From: Mesotaenium endlicherianum
Taxonomy: Eukaryota > Streptophyta > Zygnematophyceae > Zygnematales > Mesotaeniaceae
Assembly (NCBI GenBank): GCA_009602735.1
Contig: WELA01009273.1
Coordinates: forward strand, 420,115-460,781
DNA: 40,667 nucleotides
Direction of reading: 5' to 3'
A model generated the notes under the pieces. The model was not told where the DNA came from and made no database searches. It worked only from the letters and a program-made list of their open reading frames with translations. The translations under genes were made by a program, and so were the position numbers. Positions 22,201 through 32,000 of the stretch are shown piece by piece. Each line of letters begins with the position of its first letter. Position 1 is the first letter of the stretch.

Positions 22201-24745
22201 CGAAAAGGATCAGTCACTGTATACGTACAGACTTCGGAGGTGTGCGTGTGTGTGTGTGTGTGCGCGCGTGTGAGTGTGAGCGTGTGTCTAGGGACGCCTG
22301 CCTCAACGACAGCTCCTTCATGCTCCCCCTCCTTCAGGGCCAATTACAAAGCACCCCTTTGGGGCCCTGAGACTCAATGAGGAGGAGTCTCTCCTCTTTT
22401 CTAAAAGGCAGGTCCCAGCCAGCAGCAGAGCTTGAGGATAACTTCTGGACTACGGGGTGTCAAGGATAGGCTCTGATGTACCTGTAGGTGTCTGCATTGA
22501 CGCATGAATGATTTTCCAAGAATATGAGGAACCACACTATTGACGGAGGGGGTGAAAAGGAAATTGAAGACGAATGTCGTCTTTACCTTGAGGCAGCCAT
22601 TGTCGGCGCCACAGGTTATCTGACTGGCAGAGAAGCGTGGTGGAGTAGAACATTCTCCCGTGCGGATGGAGCGCAAAGATGTGAGATGCTTGGGTCACAG
22701 GCTTCTTGGGGGCCACGAATCGCACCGACTTCATGTAGCTCCCCAGAGGCAGGTACAGGAACTGCATCCCCAGGGGCACAAAGAACCCGTTCAAGGACCC
22801 GTTCACACAGCCGGGAAGCAGGACCAGTTCACTCATTTGCCCCTCTTTACACAGTGGAGACTTGTTCGCACAGCCAGGACTTGTTCACACACCCGGGACC
22901 AGTTCACATATTTGAGGCCTCTTTACACGGTTGGAACCGATTTACACAGCTGGGACTCGTTCACACAGGTGGGACCCTTTCACAGGGCTGGGACCGTCTA
23001 CACGGTTGAAGCCCTTTCACATAGATAGGGTGTGCTGAATGCATGAGAAAGGGTCACATGACATTCCTGGAGTAAGACAACAATGACGCCAGGCCTTCTG
23101 AGTAAGTGAGTACAGAGGTAAATCTATCTGAAACCTGCTGGCATTTTTACAAACACCGCTGCTTGCATCCTACTTCGAACCTTGTTAGAGACACCAAACT
23201 GAGCTTCCTCCCTTCTCCTATTTCCTCTTGCCCTTCCTTTGCATCCTCCCTCCTCTGCTCCCTGTGCTATTCTTTGAGGTAATGGGAGTAGATTCATGTA
23301 GCATCTTTAGTGAGGTGCGCCCATTATCTCTGGCTATAGCTATGCTGGTTACTCAGCAACTTGCTTTGGATCAGCTACGCGACATGCGACATGTAACACT
23401 TGCAGGTCCAGAGAGTAAGACGCCTGGACACAATGTTTCATCTTAGGGTGGTACTGACGTGTACATCCCAACAGAGCTCAAGCCCCACAGAGCTCAAGCC
23501 CCACAGAGCTCAAGCTCTGCCTGTTGAAGCTCACTCAGGACACGGCCAGTGAGGAAGCAAGTGTGTGCAAAGAGGGACGAGTTCAAGGACATTGCTAAGC
23601 GTCCACCAGCTGCTGACTCTTACCTCTTAACTCGCTCATTGGCCCCTGCCTATATCCCTGCGTACCTATGCTTAGCTTCAGCCTGACATCATGCGGCAGG
23701 CAGCCTGACCTAAGTATCACCTGTAACTTCATGGAATCTTTCATATGAACCAACTGTCATTACTTGTTTTTCCTTGACTACAACCTTGGCTTCTCGACTT
23801 CAAGGAAGATCCTGAACCTCCGTATGTCACAAATAATGAAGTTCAAGTTCCCAATATTTTCCTGTCCTTGGTGGTTCAAGTGGCAAGCCTTTCCAGCCAT
23901 GTCAGTTCTTATCTAGTGGAGCGAGTAGACAAGTTAAGTCACAAACCTGCAGGCTTCTCCGCACTCCTGGAAAGTAGAAGGGTGGTAGGGCCAAGCAGAT
24001 GGCACACAAGGTGAAGAAGGCTGCTGGTATCCCCCATCCATAATGTCTGCTCCCTCCCCCCCACCCCCCTCCATCTCCATGCACACCAGTCAGAGTGATC
24101 TGTCTCCCTCCCCCCAACCCCCCTCCACCTCTATGCACACCAGTCAGAGTGATCTGATCTGGACAGTACTAGAAGGGCTGCAGAAAAGAGGAAGTTTTGA
24201 GAAAAAGGGAATGGTCTGCAGATAAACTCGCCCACGTATATATTTTCACTATTTCTTCTTGTGTCATGGTGACTATGTCAAGAGAGTAAAGTAGGTGCTC
24301 AGCTTCAAGCACGTCCTCTGGGTGCTAAGCAGCTCATGCAGTGTCAAAAAATACACCACCTCCTGCAACACGAAGCCTTCATATGAAGTCTGCCAGTTTT
24401 GCGCTGCAAGTAAAAGTGAACCTTTGCTCCCCAATTCTGGTGCTTTCAAACTGTACGTCGTGTAAATAGCAGACTGCAAAGAAGCAGAGTAGATCCACGA
24501 TGCCCTTTCTAAATTTGAGTGGTGGGCCTGCTGTGAGCATACCTTGTCCCCCACCACAAGAAGGCGACGTCTAATATTACGGGCACTAAAGTAAATGGGA
24601 GCATGTGATAGAAGATGACGACGATTATATGCCATAGAGTCATGCTGTTTGGCGGTACGAGGTATTTTATCTCTACTCCATCTTCTTTGCTTCCCGACTT
24701 TACACCGTTACTTGTGGGAGCTTCAGTCGCTGGCGCCATGATCAT
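19258..24745 (-). CDS. DGAT2: Diacylglycerol acyltransferase, DGAT2 family, complete
   Basis: DGAT2 enzymes transfer an acyl group from acyl-CoA to diacylglycerol in the ER membrane, the last step of triacylglycerol synthesis. Eight exons on the minus strand: 24745-24543, 24046-23947, 22761-22587, 21345-21218, 20701-20622, 20180-20108, 19749-19634 and 19411-19258. They sum to 1029 bases (342 residues) and every junction is in phase. Exons 1-2 give two hydrophobic segments (WHIIVVIFYHMLPFTLV and AAFFTLCAICLALPPFYF), the usual N-terminal hairpin. Exon 3 carries the catalytic HPHG motif, exon 5 the block VAIVPGGLKE, exons 5-6 RKGFVKIALEEKVGIIPIY, exon 7 NLPMPFRR, and exon 8 IGDPVYP plus FHQRYVDAIRALFEKY. 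Length and motif order fit DGAT2; a monoacylglycerol or wax-ester acyltransferase of the same family cannot be excluded. The exon 2 acceptor (AG at 24047-24048) follows a purine-rich run, which is odd. Confidence 0.93.
21044..21210. repeat. GGCA/GGCG tandem array in DGAT2 intron 4
   Basis: About 165 bases built from GCAGGCGG, GGCAGGCA and GGCAAGCG variants, ending within a few bases of the exon 4 donor (exon edge at 21218). It explains the Ala/Cys/Leu/Pro-rich open frames that overlap it. Confidence 0.9.
21352..21455. repeat. Purine (GA/GGA) tract in DGAT2 intron 3
   Basis: A purine-rich run on the plus strand directly upstream of DGAT2 exon 4 in transcript direction. Read on the minus strand it is pyrimidine-rich, so it probably doubles as an extended polypyrimidine tract for the acceptor at 21346-21347. 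Confidence 0.8.
22238..22285. repeat. GT microsatellite in DGAT2 intron 3
   Basis: A short imperfect (GT)n run with GCGC and GAGT interruptions, inside the large third intron of the DGAT2-type gene. Confidence 0.75.
22795..23024. repeat. Degenerate ~20-bp minisatellite in DGAT2 intron 2
   Basis: About eleven diverged copies of a roughly 20-base unit resembling GGACTCGTTCACACAGCTG. Spacing varies by a few bases between copies. The array starts only about 35 bases from DGAT2 exon 3 (edge at 22761). Confidence 0.85.
23471..23516. repeat. 16-bp tandem triplication in DGAT2 intron 2
   Basis: Three consecutive copies of ACAGAGCTCAAGCCCC starting at 23471, 23487 and 23503; the last copy diverges at its end. 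Confidence 0.9.
24049..24156. repeat. 54-bp tandem duplication beside DGAT2 exon 2
   Basis: Two adjacent 54-base copies (24049-24102 and 24103-24156) differ at only about five positions. Each begins with a pyrimidine-rich block and ends in CAGTCAGAGTGATCTG. The first copy abuts the inferred acceptor of DGAT2 exon 2 and lies entirely in intron 1. Confidence 0.9.
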
Positions 24746-25826
24746 AGTCTCAATACTCTACTGAATGATATTGCGTCTCTGCCGCAATATATTTTCGCCC
24801 ACTGACGGAACTTCACTTCACAAATAAGCGAGACCAGAAATTACGCAAAGAGCGAAAAGCTCGATAGGCTACGATCGCGTTAAAACAAACGAGCACCTGC
24901 AATATGTCATGAGCATCGAACACTACAGATCGAGCTGGGAGCAAGCGGCAGCCAGCTTCGGGAAACAAGAAGCCTCCATTGGCATTGCCAGGTGCTAATT
25001 GATGAAGGGAAAGCTATCTCTAAGCCACTTAAAGGCTGTGTCACTCGTGAGCTTGCAGACAAATACGAAGGGGCTGTGAGGGGCAGGAAGCAGGGAGACT
25101 GTAATCTGAAAGTATGCATCGTGTCAGATCCCACGACTCTTTCAGGACGAACAGGAGCCTGACGTAGGGAGCACCTGGGAGAAGCTCCGCACGATTCAAG
25201 GAAGCTAGAGGCTCAGAAAACATCACGAATGATCAAAAAAAAGAGGAGCTACGTTTTTCCATTCTCAAACATATATTCAATTACTTTTTATGATGTCACG
25301 TTAGCCAAATATAAGCTATATATTGCAATTGAGCATAAATCTTATCAAAGTAAGATGGAATAAGTGGGACACTTCCGCACGCCCGAGTGCGAGCATCATG
25401 ACCTCTGAAGAAACCGACCGACAAGATGCAATGTATTCTAGTATATGCTGCTAACAGCGTCCTTCGCTAATTTTTGCTTCTTACTGGGTGCTTCTCACAA
25501 CGTTTCGAAGTGCCTTATTACAGCAACTTTCAGGTCCAGCCTTTAGTGGCCCCCTTTGCCTACAAATCATTAGCAGCAAGTCGTGTTTTGCTCGATTGTT
25601 TCTTGGAATTCGGGGAACGCTTTTGCAATGCTGTTTCACTCTCGACTTTTGCAGATTACTGTACTGGGTGCTCGAAGTAACACTAGAGGTTGCCTGCTTG
25701 CTCTGACGTAGAATTCTGTTTGCTCTTCTAGCTGATACATTTAAGCTTCGGAACCCAGCGAAAGATGTTGCACGCGCCCGGCCTGCTGCTCAAGTGGTGT
25801 AAGCAAATCTTCTAGGATAGGTACCA
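24746..25826. promoter_or_regulatory. Shared upstream region between divergent DGAT2 and cupin-like genes
   Basis: About 1.08 kb separates the DGAT2 start codon (minus strand) from the start codon of the cupin-like gene (plus strand). It must hold both promoters and 5' UTRs. An AT-rich patch with TATA-like runs lies at about 25300-25340. No specific factor site or transcription start can be assigned from sequence alone. Confidence 0.5.
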
Positions 25827-28340
25827 ATGGCTCCACCTGGCAGACCCAGAAGAACAGATAAAAACATATATCCCCCAAAGATGAAGCTCTTCTATTTCGT
25901 GCAAGCTTACGTAGTACGCCATCCTCTCCTCTCGCTTGAGCACATCACTCTTCTGGTTTTAGCCCTGCTTTATTTGAGCTCTTCAGGGGCACTATCCAGT
26001 ACCTCTAAGAAGATGTCACTTGTACCTTCATATAGTTGGGCTGCATTTGATGAAGGACCAGAGCGTGTCCTTAACCTGGAGGGGGTTGTTCCTGCACCAA
26101 TGCCAACGATGGGCAAGGACAAACTGAATGCTTCGGGCCAGGTCAGTTAGCATTCCTTTGAATATTTGCATGGTAGGTGGAGGCTATCAGTTGGCCCCGA
26201 CCTTTGAGACCTCATTGTTTGCTGGCAGATCAGATGCGCAACATTTAGATATCCTTCAGCTCTAAATCTGTGCAATACAATCATTATGGGTTGTTCTTTT
26301 TCTAGCAGTGTGTTTGCCGACATTGGAGTGCCAGCAATACTCTGACGTGTTAGGTGGCTATCTTCTCAATGTCTCTGCTCTTCCTCCGTGGCAACCTTTT
26401 GTTCGTTGACCGCTTCACCAAAGTATGTATCTGACTGAACCGGGTCCCAAGTAAGTTCTTTGACTGTATCATGAAGCCTAACTTGAAGGCGTAATTGTGA
26501 TGAGCAGATGACACAGCATCATGACGTTAGAGGAGACATCTACCGCATCAGTGTGAGGTGCCTTGCCATCTCATGCAAGTGGTACATATACTTCTTACAA
26601 TCATTTTATTGTGGAGCTGCAACTATGGCCTCTGCTTGTCTGCTACTGTGCACGGGTCCATGCCTCTGCCACTTTCCGGCCTTTGAGGGGGACAACTACA
26701 GGTGTCTGGTTGCAGTGAAGCATTCTGGTCATTCACTGCATTCTGAACTCTAGGAATGGGCTGTGGTCCTCTGCATTAAAATGTAACCAAGCTGCAACTG
26801 GAGAATGCGCCCTACGTTGATATGGAATAGGAGAGGCCTTTTAGACTCTGAGAATCTGCAAGCTTTGCCTTTGTCTAGCGTTGCATGGAGTATGGCTGGG
26901 CCCTGGGCCAAAGGCAACTCAATGACAGAGGAGGCTGCTCTATGACCTCCTGACTGATGTGCAGCTGGGCGAGGGGATAATAGTCAACATGATGCGAACA
27001 GTTCCTGGCACCATGCGAAGTGGGGACGTTCATAATTGCACTCAGTTTGACGTCATTCTTAAGGGAAAGACCAGGCTCCGACTGAAGGTGGGGATCTGGA
27101 AGGCACCTTTGTCACACCAGCACCAAAATGTGTGAAGATGTTTGAACTTTGTGTGGAGTTGGGTAAGGTTACCTGGGCATTTTACTCAAATAAGCCATAC
27201 CGTTTTTCCATCTGTCCCGTCACAAGTCTGGTTTTTCAGCAAGGTAGGTCTGTGAAGTCACCTGGTTATAAGCTTAGGCTTGATCAAATGAATGAGAAGC
27301 CACTGCAGTCAGTCCACTTTGATTGTGCTTCATAATTTCTTTCAAGGCTGTTCCCATTGGCTTTTCCCTGCCGCATTTGAACTCGTTTTGGCTGCCATGT
27401 ATTCACATGCACATGCAGAACCTTGCAACTGGAGAGGAAGTTACTCAAGAGTACAGCGGGCAACACGATTACATTGCAATTCCACCCAGGTGATTCTTTG
27501 GGGACTTGGCAAACAAATTACCCCATTTTTGCAAATCCCATGGCATTGTGTGGTTTGTATGTGCACAGGTCACAGTTGCTGCCTCTATAACGAAGATAAG
27601 AATGGCACCTCATGATGGGAAGAAAGCACCTCATCTTCACGAGTTTCCTTGTTGACGCATATATGACCATCTCTTACTTTTTCAAACAAGTGCTTACTCT
27701 TCTCATCGAGTTTTTTGCTAGGAAGCTTAGTGCAAGGGCGATACTTCCGGAACCATTTTTTGTAAGGAAGCGAATGCGTCATGCACGCACTGAGTGAGGA
27801 CGTGAGGCAGAAGGAGACAACTAGAGGTGACACGATTGTTGTTGGCTGTGCAGGGTTGCCCATCTATTTGAGTTTGTGGAAGAAAATTACATGATCGAGT
27901 GGTGGGCGTGTGACTTCAAATCCTGGTCAGTTATCCATCATCTCTCCATCATCTCTGTGCATGCCATTTAGCCTGTACCTTGAAGTCTGGCAGGTCTCAC
28001 TCTAGTGTTATTGCGTGTAGTGGCAGGTCTCACTCTAGTGTTATTGCGTGTATATCTGCTTCAATAGCTACTGCCAAGGATGGCACTATTTTAAGATTAA
28101 TCACAAAGTCACTTATAGCAACTCGGATTAAAAGAAGTGCACTAGCATCTCCGGCAAGGATTTGCAATGTTCCTCTAAGACTCCACGTGCCCAGCAATAG
28201 TACTGAAAGATCGAAGACTAGATTTGTGTTAGACTTTGCCTTGCTGAGGAAATTGGTGTGCTGAAATTGAGAGGGTGGGGAGCTTTGGCAGGTACTACAA
28301 GCCGTATCGTGACATCATAGATAGCTCGCTTAAAGGCTGA
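25827..28340 (+). CDS. Small membrane-anchored cupin-like protein, complete
   Basis: Seven exons: 25827-26141, 26354-26422, 26508-26552, 26965-27087, 27419-27489, 27854-27925 and 28292-28340. They total 744 bases (247 residues) with all phases consistent and TGA at 28338-28340. The N-terminal 40 residues are basic, then comes a hydrophobic segment (LEHITLLVLALLYLSSSG) and a second semi-hydrophobic one (VAIFSMSLLFLRGNLLF). The C-terminal half looks like a single cupin (RmlC-like) barrel: MRSGDVHNCTQFDVILKGK resembles cupin motif 1 and YIAIPPR-VAHLFEF resembles motif 2, followed by IEWWACDFKSW and YYKPYRDII. Only part of the usual metal-binding His/Glu set is evident, so enzymatic activity is doubtful. 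I cannot assign a function. The exon at 26508-26552 could alternatively end two bases earlier. Confidence 0.8.
27988..28052. repeat. 33-bp tandem duplication in the last intron of the cupin-like gene
   Basis: Two back-to-back copies (27988-28020 and 28021-28052) of a 33-base unit beginning TGGCAGGTCTCACTCTAG; the first 32 bases are identical between copies. Confidence 0.93.
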
Positions 28341-29037
28341 TCATACCTGTCTGCCCCTGGTTGTTGGAGATGAAGTATGTGCTCAGAGCCCTGCATTACT
28401 AAAGTTTGCAAAAAAAGAAAAAGAATTGCATACTATAATTTGCATGTGGGGGCAGTCGGACTATTGTATAACAAGCTATATTCCCAGCAATACTTTTGAT
28501 GTTCTTCTACATTAGTACAGCTAAAAAATTCCAACATTCTTCTCAGTACATAATCTCTAAATGCGTGCCTATACAGTGCTCTCTTCTAGTGTACACTTGC
28601 CGTCTAGCCCTAGAAATAGTACATGTAAAGCAGATTAAAGCTGTCAGTCAATGTAGTCGACAATGAACATTCTACCGGTACACTGCATAAGCCCCCAAGC
28701 TTGACCAAAACCCCCAAGAGTCCTGTGTGCATTTTGAGCCTTTAGGAAACCACTGGTGAATACGCCTGTCAACAAGTGTCATATATACAGTCTCACCAAA
28801 CTGACCTTGAGCTCTGACATCTGCTACTTCTACCATGGCAGGACCAGCTTCAATAGCATCTTCCTCTGTGCAATACCTCACATGTACCTGCCCTGCATGC
28901 CCCTCCTTTCCTCTTCTGGTCCCAGCACTTCCATTGGAGGGTTATGAGCTTCAACAATTCCGAAATCACACCGTAGGCTTCAGCATGGCGCTCTTCCTCG
29001 TGACACCTTTGCATCGCGCGTACCCTCTGAAGAATAA
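28341..29037. other. Convergent 3' flanks of cupin-like and BPI/LBP genes
   Basis: These 700 bases hold the 3' UTRs of two convergent genes. Short open frames on both strands (about 60-70 codons near 28672-28950) match no family I know and are best read as UTR. Confidence 0.6.
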
Positions 29038-32000
29038 CTATGCAACCTGAACTCTGCTTCCATCCCAGAAAGATTGGCCCTTCTTCCGCAGGCGCCTGAC
29101 TTTGACTTTTGCAAACCTCTTGAACTTGCCGACATAGCCACCCACCTCCTCCCCCTCGTCATCATGACCATGATGGTGATGGTGGTGCTTACGCTTCTTG
29201 TGATTGGACTTGTGCATGCGATCAAGCCTAAATCCTGTTTGCGTCGATCCTTCCCTGTGCCAGTGCACAGAATCTCTGTACAAAGTAGCATGACTAGTGC
29301 CAACATCCTGGTCGTCATCATCATCCTCCTCGCTGTCCTTCTTCCTAGGTTTGTCCAACTCAGCATCCCTATCATCATCGTCCTCATGGTCCTTGTCATC
29401 ATCCTCGTCATCCTTCTTACCCTTCCCCTCATCCTTGACATCATCCTTGTCATCATCATCCTTTTCATCGTCATCCTCGTCATCACGATGCTTTTGCTTG
29501 GCACGCAAATGCTCCACGCGCTCTCCTCTGACGGCCCCCGCAGCTACTGTCGCTTCCTTCGCCCCCCTCCAAGCATCCCCTGCTGCAGATGACTCCCGTC
29601 CACCCAACGCTAGCTCCTGCTCTTCATCCAAGCGCTCCTCCTGAGGTCGTTGCAACTGAAGCTTTACATCCGTCATAGCATCGAGGGGCGTGTCACTGCT
29701 TCTTCTGTTCCCAAAGATATTCCCTGTATATTCGATGTCAGTGCACACGAGCAGATACTTGTCCCCGTATGTGACGCCTGCATTGAGAATGGCCACGCCT
29801 GGCACCAGCGGGATGGGGAACCCCTTCTGCAGGCTGAGGTTCAGGACAGGGAGAAGCAACGTCTTGACAAGCGTGCGCACCACAACCTGCCAACACATCA
29901 TCCTGTGCCTGTCAGCACTGTGCACACCCCAATCGTCCCATACTCATATGCATGCCTGTCATAAGCACGACCTATGTCTTATCTTATTTTTCGATACAGA
30001 AACACATGCGTACACCCATGAAGAAAGAACATCCAACTTAGTGATTGAGGTGTGGTACATGAACACACACCTATATATGTAGACATAGGTGTGTGAACAA
30101 ACTGGGCACTCCACTAGCAACATGACTATTACGATTAAAACCGTATGCAACACACGGACATGTGAACACCCACATGCGTGCGAGCGCACACTCATATATA
30201 TGCGCGCACGCGCACGCACGCACGCGGACACACACATACACACACACATGCACATGCGCGCTCACACACAAACACACACAGACACACACACATATGCACA
30301 CAAGCGCGCGCGCATACAGGCACAAACACCTACACACACCTGCGCACGCGTGCACGCACGCACATAAACCCACACACTCCCGTGCACACGCACCCACGCG
30401 CACACACAAACACACACACAACTGGCTATGTCTGTACGAGTGGGAGCTGCACCTGGAGGGTTCGCACGGGGAAGTTGCCGATGGTGCTCCACTTGAGGCT
30501 CAGGCTGATGTCGTCCACCTGCGCCGTCCCTGTGAGGTTGTTGCCCACTATTTGGGCAAAGCCCTGCAGGGTACCGCTCTGCACCCGCCCAGCACCCACC
30601 CGCGAATGGAATCAATTGGAACGACCATTCAATAACGAGTGGAATGTTTTCGCGGACGACGCAAGTACAGACACACACACAGACACGCACATGCACACGC
30701 ACGCGCACACAAACTCGCCCAGGCGCACATGTATATGCTCATATAAATGAAAACAACCAGCCGGTGCAGTAACTGCATGCATGGCATACATACACATCCG
30801 CGCACATTCACACGCACACCCACACACACGCACACACATGTATGTATTTATGCGGATATAGAAATGCCCAGTGGGCTGCTCCTGCTGCCTGCAGTCACTT
30901 GTCACATGCAATCGCTCCCATGTCCTACCAGCCGCTTATGTGCATCACTCCCTCCACGAGTTCCACGTGAATGTGAACCCACATGAGCAACACAAGTATA
31001 CCGTGCGCATTACGGAAGGTGTGCGCATGTGTATGCGTGTACGTGTGCCTTCATGTATGTCCGTGTGTGTGAGCGTCTGCGTGTGTGTGCGTGTGCGTGT
31101 GTGTTTGTGTGTGTGTGTGTGTGTGTGCGTGTGTGTGTGTGTGTGTGTGCGTGCGTGCGCGTGTGTGCACGCGCGCGTGTGCATGCATGCGTGAAAGAGA
31201 GAGGAGAGAGAGAGAGAGCTTGTAAGTGCATGTGTAAGTATGCGTGTATGTCTCAGAAGTTGTATGTGTGGATGGGCAACACGGTGCTGCTAGTGGACTC
31301 TGATGCTTGGAGAGGGAAAGCCCGGGCTAGCCCAGCCCAGCCCAGCTGCACTCTCAGCGCCTGGAGCAAAGAAAGAGAGCTGGGTCGCAAGACTGAAGTG
31401 TGCGCGAGGCTGTGACTCACTCGTGCAAAAAAAGGGACACAGACGCACGCACGCACACAGGGTGCGACAAGTTGGGAGAGTTGTGCTTCTCTGCGCTGAA
31501 GCTCCCCACGATTATTATTGAACAAATTTATGTATTCAAAAAAGAAAAAAAGACGGCAAGCTAGGAATTTAATCCCAGTACCAAAATAAGGGGCAACACG
31601 CCCTCAACAATATGCGCAAGCTAGATAAACACCAACATATGACTAGTAAAAGAAGGCGAAGCGCACAGCACAAGCCGTGCTGCACTGCTTGACAACCCCC
31701 CTAAGAAGGGAAGATATAGTGAGCAGGAACCAATGCGCCACAGACATGAAAGCAAGCAACACGTACACAGAAAGAATAACTGAAAATAGAAGGCAGGAGA
31801 TAGAGAAAGAGAGGGAAATGGAGGGAGAGAGAAGGAAGGACAAGGAAGGAGAGAAAGAGAGAGGGACACAAGCAGGGAAAGAGAGGGATAGAGCGGCACT
31901 CACGAGAGAGAGGCACGCCACTCGGGTGGTGTCCTCGCCGCTCGCCGGGACTACGGTGATGAACATGTCGCCCTCCACAGTGGCAACGACACCTGTCGCC

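Noticed and set aside
22795..23024. CRISPR-like array
   Set aside because: Units are short, diverged and directly adjacent, with no conserved repeat separated by unique spacers, and the genome is eukaryotic.
29074..29592. Plus-strand frame of 172 codons that looks like a multi-span membrane protein
   Set aside because: It is the exact antisense of the Asp/Glu/Lys-rich tail of the BPI/LBP gene: Asp codons (GAT/GAC) read backwards give Ile/Val codons, producing false hydrophobic segments.
30071..31231. Long Cys/Val-rich and Thr/His-rich open frames on both strands
   Set aside because: They are translations of CA/GT microsatellites in BPI/LBP introns, with no start context or homology.
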